Assembly: GCA_003451935.1 (NCBI GenBank) | Contig: DMJA01000178.1 | Span: forward strand, 1-16,523 | DNA: 16,523 bases | Reading direction: 5' to 3' | Source of the DNA: Verrucomicrobiota bacterium | GTDB taxonomy: Bacteria; Verrucomicrobiota; Kiritimatiellia; CAIQIC01; Lenti-01 | In this document: positions 7,601 to 12,536 of the stretch, piece by piece | How positions within the stretch are numbered: the first letter of the stretch is position 1 | Layout of the letters: every line of letters begins with the position of its first letter | The notes under the pieces: model-generated | What the model saw: only the letters and a program-made list of their open reading frames with translations | Told to the model about the DNA's origin: nothing | Databases searched by the model: none | Translations under genes and position numbers: made by a program

Positions 7601-9346
7601 GTCGAGGATCTCCATCAGCCCGGCTGCGTCACGGAGGAAAAGGTGAGCATTCCCCCGGCGGGGGCTGGGACGAACGCGCCCTCCGGGACCGCAACGGGGA
7701 GCAACGATTGCGCCTCGTGCCTGAGCATCGGCGGATCTGCCGCCGGATCTGGCGCAAGCCTCACCGATGCCGCCGGGCAGACCACCGCCCGGACCGAGGC
7801 CAGCGCGATATATTGGGTCGAAGGCTGTCCGGGCCAGAAAGTGCGCCTGACCGTGAAGGGTTCGGACGGCTGGACGGGCTCGGCGGAGGCCGAAAACCAG
7901 CGCGCCTCCGTCGCGCGCCCCGTGGGAATGGCCAGCGGGACGGACGAAATTCTCGCCGAGAATCTGAGCATTCCCGGATGCTCCAGGACCATGCACATGC
8001 CCTTCGGGCCGCCTCCGGAAATGGCCGGGACAAATATGGATAACTGCGCCGTGCTGAGCGGCGGCGCCTCGGGGCAGGCGACGAGCCTCACGGATGCCAC
8101 GGGAAGCATCACCGCCAGCCAGCAGGCCTCGGCGTGGTATCGCGTGGAAGGCCCCGCGCGCACGAAGGTGCGGCTGGCCGTCAAGGGTTCGGATGGCTGG
8201 ACGGGCTCGGCGGAGGGCGACGAAAAGGCCGAACTGACCCGGCCCATCGGAACGGAATCCGGAACCGACAGCATCGTCTATGAAAACCTGAGCATTCCAG
8301 GTTGCCGGAAGACCGCCGAGATTCCCTTCGGCCCGCCCCCTGCCGATCTCAAGGGTTCGGAATTGCCGGCGGAAGGAGGGGGGGCCATGCCGACCGCCGG
8401 AACACAAGTGCTGGGCGGATTAGTCGGGACCGCGGCGGGCAAGGCCGACAAGAAGATGGCGGATGGCTTGGCGGTGATGGGCGGCAATGCGGCGATCCAA
8501 GAGGCGTCGAACGTCGGCAACCAGACGATCCAGGATGCGAAAAACACGCTCAACTCGGGCGGGCAGGCGGCGCAGGACATCCGGGACAAGAGCCAGCAGA
8601 AGATCCAGATCGAGGAGGGCAAGGACGCCCATCCGTTCGCGACCGCCATCCTCGAGGGCGTCGGCAGCGGTCTCAGCCAAGCGGGGCAGCAGTTCGGCGC
8701 CGGGCTGGGGGAAGGCGTGGCCGGTGAAATTTTCGATCCTCACCATTCCCCGTCCGGCGATGGGGTGGCGAAGGCGGGGGCGAGCACAGGGGCCGTCGCC
8801 CCGGCATCCGAGGACTCGCATGGCGCAGGTTCCGCGCCGGCATCCAGTGGAACAAAAAAGAAGCCGGGCGGGGGCGCGGTTTCGCCGCCTGCCACGACGG
8901 CGACCGCCCCGGCGTCGGAAGGGCAAATCTTGGCGGACGCGCTTTGCCCGGTTTGCGGACAGATGTACAATCCCGCCGTTGGCCACCCGTGTCCCGGCTC
9001 GCAGGAAATCCTGGCGGACGCCCTTTGTCCCGTGTGCGGGCAGATGTACAATCCGGTGCATGGCCATTCCTGTCCGGGTGCGGCTCAGGAACCCGGGAAA
9101 ACCGTCTGCGAAATTTGCGGAAAATCCCCGGCCATCTCTGTGTCCACGGTGGATGCGGGCAGCAAGAGGTTGTGCAGCGCGTGCCAAGGGTACCACCGCT
9201 GTCCGCAATGCGGAAAATACGCGATGGAGTTCCACGGCGCAGGCTACAACTACGGGGCTACCGGCGGTCCCAGCGGTTCGGGCTACATCGAAGGCGTTTG
9301 TTCGGAGTGCCTGGCCAAGTGGAAGCGGGAGCACAATCTGCCGTGA
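4631..9346 (+). CDS. Giant exported multidomain protein with glycine zipper, Ig-like domain, repeats and C-terminal zinc ribbons
   Basis: This is a 1571-residue protein. The ATG at 4631 is chosen because a Sec signal peptide (1-28, AQA/W) follows and AAGGA precedes it; the frame is open upstream to 4550 without those signs. Visible regions in order: a polar N-terminal region (about 60-190) containing GTDTDVNV at 125-132; an Ala/Gln-rich helical region (about 190-440); a glycine-zipper hydrophobic segment (452-515) like those in colicins and polymorphic toxins; a Cys-rich stretch (about 600-670, Cys605, 607, 636 and others); an Ig-like beta domain (695-815); a Pro/Lys/Ser linker (818-927); three repeats (929-1241); another Ala/Gly/Gln-rich helical part with a second low-complexity linker (about 1250-1430); and four CxxC modules (1439-1560). 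I recognise no known whole-protein family and no enzyme active site. It may be a structural or exported effector component of the neighbouring lipoprotein/CsgG-like cluster. Confidence 0.85.
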   Translation: MKHRFSKWNAPGPALAGFLIALVAAAQAWGWTEEVRNAAGEVASGQASEAAQRASFENNQAINRMGARGPGQGGVPKDVYTANQNAFTAKNNEFIRDAARKCGLEVDIKGPRVDPKTGQPDPLAGTDTDVNVRTKDGKPLTYDQWKRLNDTYTQNVNEYLKKPPGSKVNTGTDLMPDPATTPPETFKEITRTINEQGGTTYSDPAAARIEAAMASKGPVTVNEVGGYVKELQTQANAHFDQAARTTAEANAKARALGENHPEVQDLRAKAQIENSQGAKYIDKITDVGAKIREQAGVAAPKGQTPPSSSLTEALRNNRGADTIAQSEQIGPLAQNALNNATRGAIEDLGRVAAANPEAAPACQQAIADSLRDLTMSQKGQAMDMLKTKFGNQFAQGVAAAAQGPTAGAQVMKGFDKVMKVIGPGLMVWDGYHRITGALNAPDEAKTYVAGKAAGGFIGGLGGAAAVGLGVAAVLGAPVTAVGAAAVIGASVVAGAVGYGVGDYAGTSLAGWMLEGVRPRDQSEYDALAAKGLLEGGKDIYGQLIAAGVPADVAQAAADAYKRGDVKTFREILAAVRSILVKDAKKIPVRRFADLPKTEVQALLNCLCSASLGANPWVAQGYNTTIPPDADPKKHSCGSLANGPCMAQGFGCWRSFIKWSNPGIADCLASFNLPTNSGFVRGQIDAAHQKEFEKPFTVKLDVSPTEVCPGDKVQVNVICEGGRGDYQYRYDIGWPLQKPPDAPKNGWTPTSSSSLALTVDPTLKRGFYDGRWVYTRPAEAYNAGVWVTASSTTWDPVSQQETVVTAHQVATVHLRPHHECEKLNPPKPSETEKPPKKTDRPPKKTTPSQSANPPGAPVDSPTAPVKKPTSSSPPAQMTGASAGAGQQVPSAPPPPPARGDKPSSPPPSSKPGKPLPPTPGEKATPPSDSNECWAAGSGYGTPETGNTFIGEVRAGRKVRLTISGPAGHGTADGVTQASLSFPYVAGDYTMRVEDLHQPGCVTEEKVSIPPAGAGTNAPSGTATGSNDCASCLSIGGSAAGSGASLTDAAGQTTARTEASAIYWVEGCPGQKVRLTVKGSDGWTGSAEAENQRASVARPVGMASGTDEILAENLSIPGCSRTMHMPFGPPPEMAGTNMDNCAVLSGGASGQATSLTDATGSITASQQASAWYRVEGPARTKVRLAVKGSDGWTGSAEGDEKAELTRPIGTESGTDSIVYENLSIPGCRKTAEIPFGPPPADLKGSELPAEGGGAMPTAGTQVLGGLVGTAAGKADKKMADGLAVMGGNAAIQEASNVGNQTIQDAKNTLNSGGQAAQDIRDKSQQKIQIEEGKDAHPFATAILEGVGSGLSQAGQQFGAGLGEGVAGEIFDPHHSPSGDGVAKAGASTGAVAPASEDSHGAGSAPASSGTKKKPGGGAVSPPATTATAPASEGQILADALCPVCGQMYNPAVGHPCPGSQEILADALCPVCGQMYNPVHGHSCPGAAQEPGKTVCEICGKSPAISVSTVDAGSKRLCSACQGYHRCPQCGKYAMEFHGAGYNYGATGGPSGSGYIEGVCSECLAKWKREHNLP
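5984..6175 (+). other. Glycine-zipper hydrophobic segment within the giant protein
   Basis: Residues 452-515 contain about 45 nearly uncharged Gly/Ala/Val residues with GxxxG and GxxGG spacing (FIGGLGGAAAVGLGVAAVLG and following), ending in GVGDYAG. The pattern is typical of membrane-inserting or oligomerising helices in secreted toxins and envelope proteins. The preceding ~30 residues (VMKVIGPGLMVWDGYHRITG) are amphipathic and also resemble the run-up seen in polymorphic-toxin proteins. Confidence 0.6.
7415..7657 (+). repeat. Diverged first copy of an internal Cys-containing beta repeat
   Basis: Residues 929-1009 of the giant protein start with N-x-C and include KVRLTISGP and a terminal PGCVTEE...SIPP. 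These align in order with the two more similar copies that follow (NDC/DNC start, KVRL.VKGSDG, SIPGC). The copy is shorter and has diverged, so it is assigned with lower confidence. Confidence 0.5.
7703..8038 (+). repeat. Second copy of the internal ~110-residue repeat
   Basis: Residues 1025-1136 begin with NDC and include SLTDAAGQ, KVRLTVKGSDGWTGSAE, ENLSIPGC and PFGPPP. The next copy repeats each of these. Around KGSDGWTGSAE the DNA is nearly identical to the next copy (7856-7889 against 8183-8216), pointing to a recent duplication. Confidence 0.85.
8039..8350 (+). repeat. Third copy of the internal ~110-residue repeat
   Basis: Residues 1137-1240 begin with DNC and contain SLTDATGS, KVRLAVKGSDGWTGSAE, ENLSIPGC and IPFGPPP. 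The N- and C-terminal cysteines of each copy could form a disulfide, fitting an exported beta-sandwich domain. Confidence 0.85.
8927..8998 (+). repeat. First copy of a duplicated 24-residue zinc-knuckle-like module
   Basis: Residues 1433-1456 read ILADALCPVCGQMYNP then VGHPCPG. Cys1439, Cys1442, His1452 and Cys1454 make a plausible CCHC zinc site. The following copy starts 81 bp later with the same residues. Confidence 0.8.
9008..9079 (+). repeat. Second copy of the 24-residue zinc-knuckle-like module
   Basis: Residues 1460-1483 repeat ILADALCPVCGQMYNP with HGHSCPG; the potential ligands are Cys1466, Cys1469, His1479 and Cys1481. Synonymous differences from the first copy show that the protein motif is conserved beyond a fresh DNA duplication. 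Downstream, the pairs Cys1493/1496 with 1515/1518, and Cys1524/1527 with 1557/1560, could form two further zinc ribbons. Confidence 0.8.
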
Positions 9347-9380
9347 CGGGAATCGTTTTCAAATGAATCCGGACTGGAAA

Positions 9381-9386
9381 AGGAGG
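9381..9386 (+). promoter_or_regulatory. Shine-Dalgarno for the 200-aa lipoprotein
   Basis: A perfect AGGAGG sits 5 bases before the ATG at 9392 and decides that start. Confidence 0.75.
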
Positions 9387-9391
9387 CGTTT

Positions 9392-9994
9392 ATGACCTGC
9401 AAGGGAACCTGTGGCTGGGCGTTGATCGCCCTGTTGATGTGCGGGTGCCAGATGAAGCATCGGATGATGGTGCCCGTCGTTTCCACGGATCTGCTTCCCG
9501 AAGAACGCGCCGCGATGCAGACGCGGATCCTCCCGGCATCGGAGGAGGTGGTTTTTGCGGCGACGGTGGCGGTGCTGCAGGACTTGGGTTGGAAACTGGA
9601 CACCGTGGACCGTTCCAGCGGCCTCATCCGGGCTTCGACCGAAAAACGCCTCGAACCGTTGGGGCCCAAGGAAGAGAAGATCTCGAGCTTCGAGTGGCGG
9701 CGGGCGGCCATCCAGAAGCGTTCTTCGGAAAAAGACCAATGGACCCGCTGGGATGAAATGGTCGCCCACATCGAGAAATGGCCGGCCAAGCAGTCCCGGG
9801 AAAGGATCGTGCTTGCCCGCTGCGGCGCCTTGCCCGCGATGTCCTATCCCGCGCGCGTGGACAAGCGCGACGTGGTGATCAATGCGCCCGCCAAGGAGGA
9901 ATCGCAGGAAATCCACCTGGGGGAGGTCTATGACACGCTGTTCCGCCGCATCGACCAGGCCATCCTGGACCGCACGCGGACCGGAGAAGAATAG
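9392..9994 (+). CDS. Lipoprotein with BamC-like alpha/beta pattern, function unknown
   Basis: The 200-residue product has a signal peptide with a lipobox-like LLMCGC; Cys19 is the likely lipidated residue, and Gln at +2 fits outer-membrane sorting by the E. coli rule. The lipobox is imperfect (Met and Cys at -3 and -2). Residues 47-83 follow the pattern ...VVFAATVAVLQDLGW.LDTVDRSSGLIRAST, a helix then two strands, common in bacterial envelope lipoproteins and similar in outline to BamC helix-grip domains. The rest is mixed and charged, ending in a helix (about 170-195). No catalytic motif is visible. It lies 45 bp after the giant protein gene and 9 bp before the CsgG-like lipoprotein, and is probably part of the same envelope complex. 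Confidence 0.75.
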   Translation: MTCKGTCGWALIALLMCGCQMKHRMMVPVVSTDLLPEERAAMQTRILPASEEVVFAATVAVLQDLGWKLDTVDRSSGLIRASTEKRLEPLGPKEEKISSFEWRRAAIQKRSSEKDQWTRWDEMVAHIEKWPAKQSRERIVLARCGALPAMSYPARVDKRDVVINAPAKEESQEIHLGEVYDTLFRRIDQAILDRTRTGEE

Positions 9995-10003
9995 GAGAAA
10001 TCC

Positions 10004-10591
10004 ATGAATCCAACCCCGCTGAAAATTGTTTTTGGGGCGGGCCTGCTGGCGCTGGCGCTGGCGGGCTGCGCCTCGCCCACGGGCAAATACTTCAAGGATG
10101 TGGATGACGAGGCGAACCTGTATGTCACGCCCGGCCACGGCAAGATCCACAAGGTCGCCATCATGCCCTTCCGCGCGCCTACGGAGCTGATCGGCAATTC
10201 GGTTTCCGACATGATGGTGACCGAGATGCTCCATGCGGAGCGCTATGAACTGGTGGAGCGCAGCCAGATGGCGCAGGTCCTGAACGAATCCGAACTGTCG
10301 CTGGCCGGCCTCTCGACGGCCAAGGCGGTGGAGATTGGCAACATGCTGGGCGCCGATGGCGTGATCATCGGCACGGTGGATGAATACGGGACGGTGGCCC
10401 AGCGGGGGCGCAGCTTCCCGGTGGTGGGCGTATCCGCGCGCTTGATCGACTGCGCCTCGGGCAAGGTGGTCTGGAGCGTGGACATGGCCGAGCGGGCCGA
10501 GAAATCGGAGGTGACGCTGCCCCAGCACGCCCGCCGCGTGGTCCACTGCATGGTGGGTTCGCTCTACGCCCAACTGAAGAAATCCCGCTAA
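10004..10591 (+). CDS. CsgG/LpoB-like outer-membrane lipoprotein
   Basis: The 195-residue lipoprotein has lipobox ALAGC (Cys22, Ala +2, so outer-membrane sorting is likely). Residues ~50-190 form one CsgG-like domain: strand KVAIMPF (50-56), helix SVSDMMVTEML, strand YELVER with the following helix (SQMAQVLNE), then GADGVIIGTVDEYG (117-129), and strands SARLIDCASGKVVWSVD. This order of elements is shared by CsgG, LpoB and FlgT-type proteins. Compared with CsgG (about 260 mature residues), the two places where CsgG forms its membrane hairpins are short here (130-140 and about 160-175), so a pore is not supported. A periplasmic scaffold or activator is more likely. The - strand protein at 12525-15011 carries a very similar domain, so the two are paralogues. 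TAGGAGAA provides the ribosome binding site. Confidence 0.8.
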   Translation: MNPTPLKIVFGAGLLALALAGCASPTGKYFKDVDDEANLYVTPGHGKIHKVAIMPFRAPTELIGNSVSDMMVTEMLHAERYELVERSQMAQVLNESELSLAGLSTAKAVEIGNMLGADGVIIGTVDEYGTVAQRGRSFPVVGVSARLIDCASGKVVWSVDMAERAEKSEVTLPQHARRVVHCMVGSLYAQLKKSR

Positions 10592-10606
10592 GAAAGAGAG
10601 AATCCC

Positions 10607-11521
10607 ATGACACGGAACGCCCTCGGCTCTTGGATTTGCGCGGCGGGCCTCTGCCTGCTGACCGCCTGCCAAACAGCCGCTCCCACCCCTTCCCCCCGTC
10701 CGGTCCGGCGCGAACCGGCCCAGCAGGCCGAAGCCATTCGGCAGGCCAAGCTCGCTTCCCAGCTCCCGCGGGTCATGCTGCTGGTGGATGAGAAGAGTTT
10801 GGGGACGATCCCGACCGCCGAAGTCGAAGCCATGGCCATCCAGATGCTGCTGGCGGAGAACGTCCAGGTCGTGGATCAGGACATGGTGCAGTCCAACCTT
10901 GCCAAGGGGCAGGAGGTCCTGAAGATGGCCGGCGACAACCGCGGGGCGGCCGCCCTCGGCCTGCAATTCGGCGCGGACGTCGTCATAATCGGCGAGGTGG
11001 TGGCCAAACCCTCCGCCCGGCGCATCAGCGATTCCAATTTGCGCACCTATCAGGCCGCGGCGACCCTGCGGGCCATCCGCACGGACAACTCTGCGACCAT
11101 CGCCTCTTCCTCGGAGGATGCGTCCGTCATCGGGCTGGACGACGTGGTCGGCAGCGCCAAGGCCATCAAGACCGCCGGAAAGAAAAGCTTGGACACCCTG
11201 ATCCCCGGGCTGCTGGATGCCTGGACTCGGTCCGGCGGCAAGCAAGGGGTCCGCCTGAACCACGTCACGGTGACGGTGGGCGGCGTGGACCAGATGTGGA
11301 AGCTCAAGGCGATCCGCGAGCAGTTGGTTTCCCTGGACAAGCAGACGGTCAACGTGGTCCAGCGGAACTATACCTCCGGAATGGCGATCTTCGAGCTGGA
11401 TTCGCTCGTGCCCATCGAAGAGCTGTCCGAGACCATCGTCCTGAAGCCGCCGCAGGACATCAAATTCCAGGTGCTGGAAGTCGGCGCGGGCAACATCCAT
11501 CTGAAAATCGCCGGGCCCTGA
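10607..11521 (+). CDS. Lipoprotein with CsgG/FlgT-like domain and C-terminal ferredoxin-like domain
   Basis: The 304-residue lipoprotein has lipobox LLTAC (Cys21, Gln +2) followed by a Pro/Arg linker (24-45). Residues ~54-212 show the alpha/beta pattern of the CsgG/FlgT middle domain: strand RVMLLVDEK, helix EVEAMAIQMLL, strand VQVVDQDM, and GADVVIIGEVVAK (122-134) followed by strands around residues 145-160. Residues ~214-304 alternate beta-alpha-beta-beta-alpha-beta (VRLNHVTVTV, helix MWKLKAIREQLVSL, VNVVQRNYTSGMAIFEL, helix, IKFQVLEVG), as in a small ferredoxin-like domain. The resemblance to FlgT-type flagellar accessory proteins is by fold pattern; no flagellar genes are nearby. It lies 15 bp after the CsgG/LpoB-like gene and probably works with it. 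Function unknown. Confidence 0.72.
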   Translation: MTRNALGSWICAAGLCLLTACQTAAPTPSPRPVRREPAQQAEAIRQAKLASQLPRVMLLVDEKSLGTIPTAEVEAMAIQMLLAENVQVVDQDMVQSNLAKGQEVLKMAGDNRGAAALGLQFGADVVIIGEVVAKPSARRISDSNLRTYQAAATLRAIRTDNSATIASSSEDASVIGLDDVVGSAKAIKTAGKKSLDTLIPGLLDAWTRSGGKQGVRLNHVTVTVGGVDQMWKLKAIREQLVSLDKQTVNVVQRNYTSGMAIFELDSLVPIEELSETIVLKPPQDIKFQVLEVGAGNIHLKIAGP

Positions 11522-11530
11522 CGTTCCGCG

Positions 11531-11536
11531 GGAGGA
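11531..11536 (+). promoter_or_regulatory. Shine-Dalgarno that decides the start of the coiled-coil protein
   Basis: GGAGGA ends 6 bases before the ATG at 11543. A TTG at 11537 in the same frame directly abuts it and is too close to serve as start. Confidence 0.7.
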
Positions 11537-11542
11537 TTGGCC

Positions 11543-12493
11543 ATGAACGGAAGAAGACTGCTAGCGGGATGGTTTGCCGTGGCGCTCCTGTGCGCGCCTG
11601 GCGGCGTGCGCGGGGAGGTGTCGGCGTCTCCGTCGGGGACGCTGGCGGCGAACTACCTCCGCTATTTGTTGCTCAACCACGTGGGTGCCCAAGGAGCGGA
11701 TCTCATCGCCCAGGCGCCGGCAGGCCTGCAGTCCGATCTGCGCACCCGCCTCGATGGCTGGCGGGGTTCGTTTCAGGAAACCATCCGCGTGGATCTGGAG
11801 CAAGGCCTGGGCGCGGAGGCGCGTCCGCGTTTCGAAGCGTTCATTGCCGCCTTCACCCAGGCCGAGCAGGCCAAGGATTTGACCTATCTGGAGCAACTGG
11901 GTTCGGACGTGGGCTGGCCCGGTCCGGCGGCTGCCGGATTCGAGGCCTTTCGCCGCTGGGGCATCCAGCAATGGGTGGCTGTCGAAATGCAGGCCGGCGT
12001 GGACTTCCTGGGCGAAATGGCCGCCCAAGTGGATGCCGCCGCCCGTCAATCGGCGGCGCCGCCACCTCCGCCGCGCCCGGTCAACCCGTTGCGGGACGCC
12101 GAATCCGCGGCGCCTCCGCTGGAGTCTGGGGAGGTTTCCAACGGCGCGCCGCTCCAGAGCTTTTCGGGCCGGAGGGAGCAGCGGCGCGAAAAGGCGCTGG
12201 AGCAGGCCCAGGCGGGGATGGATCAAGTGGCCGCCGAACGCGAGGCTTGGGAACAGGAATACGCCAGCGAGGTCGAGGCCAAGGCGCAGGCCGAGGCCGA
12301 GGCGATGAAAAGCCAGGCCGAGCGTCTGGCCGCCACGGATGAAGAGGCCCTTGAGCAGCGCAAGAACAGCCTGAAGTCGAAGGTGGTTTCGGTGCTGGCG
12401 GGCGTGGCCAGTTCAACGGTCAGCGGCTTCACCGGCGCCGTCGGCGGGCGCGCGGCCGACGAAGCCGTCCACGCCATCTTTGACGACAAGTAG
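11543..12493 (+). CDS. Exported coiled-coil protein of unknown function
   Basis: The 316-residue protein has a signal peptide (1-24, cleavage near VRG/E). Residues ~30-170 are helical and Ala/Gln-rich, with aromatic residues (GWRGSF, RRWGIQQW). A Pro-rich hinge (172-182) leads to a low-complexity linker. Residues ~209-280 are a long charged helix, almost certainly a coiled coil, rich in Glu, Gln, Ala and Arg. The C-terminus (281-313, VVSVLAGVASS...FTGAVGG) is a short Gly/Ala hydrophobic helix that might contact membrane or the glycine-zipper segment of the giant protein. No known family is recognised; architecture suggests a structural or scaffolding role in the same envelope system. It is the last gene of the + strand cluster and converges on the CsgG-FN3 gene with only 31 bp between the two. 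Confidence 0.75.
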   Translation: MNGRRLLAGWFAVALLCAPGGVRGEVSASPSGTLAANYLRYLLLNHVGAQGADLIAQAPAGLQSDLRTRLDGWRGSFQETIRVDLEQGLGAEARPRFEAFIAAFTQAEQAKDLTYLEQLGSDVGWPGPAAAGFEAFRRWGIQQWVAVEMQAGVDFLGEMAAQVDAAARQSAAPPPPPRPVNPLRDAESAAPPLESGEVSNGAPLQSFSGRREQRREKALEQAQAGMDQVAAEREAWEQEYASEVEAKAQAEAEAMKSQAERLAATDEEALEQRKNSLKSKVVSVLAGVASSTVSGFTGAVGGRAADEAVHAIFDDK

Positions 12494-12499
12494 TGGGCG

Positions 12500-12536
12500 C
12501 CGCCGAGGCCCCCCCCCCGGGCCGTTATTTCGGCGG
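12500..12536. terminator. GC-rich nested hairpin at a convergent gene junction (possible bidirectional terminator)
   Basis: CCGCCGA at 12500-12506 pairs with TCGGCGG at 12530-12536, and inside it GGCCC (12507-12511) pairs with GGGCC (12519-12523) around a C-only loop. It spans the whole gap between the two converging genes and runs into the last codons of the - strand gene. No U-tract follows, so termination would not be of the simple intrinsic type. The 12509-12518 run is ten consecutive C. Confidence 0.4.

Noticed and set aside
9363..9395. Ten-codon frame (MNPDWKRRRL) whose stop overlaps the start of the 200-aa lipoprotein, as a leader peptide
   Set aside because: It has no Shine-Dalgarno, simply contains that of the next gene, and shows no attenuator structure.
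10004..10591. Annotation as curli exporter csgG
   Set aside because: The domain is too short, membrane hairpins appear missing, and no csgA, csgB, csgE or csgF candidates are present.
9359..11500. 713-codon antisense frame opposite the lipoprotein genes
   Set aside because: It mirrors three well-formed lipoprotein genes with ribosome binding sites. Its translation is low-complexity and has no domain.
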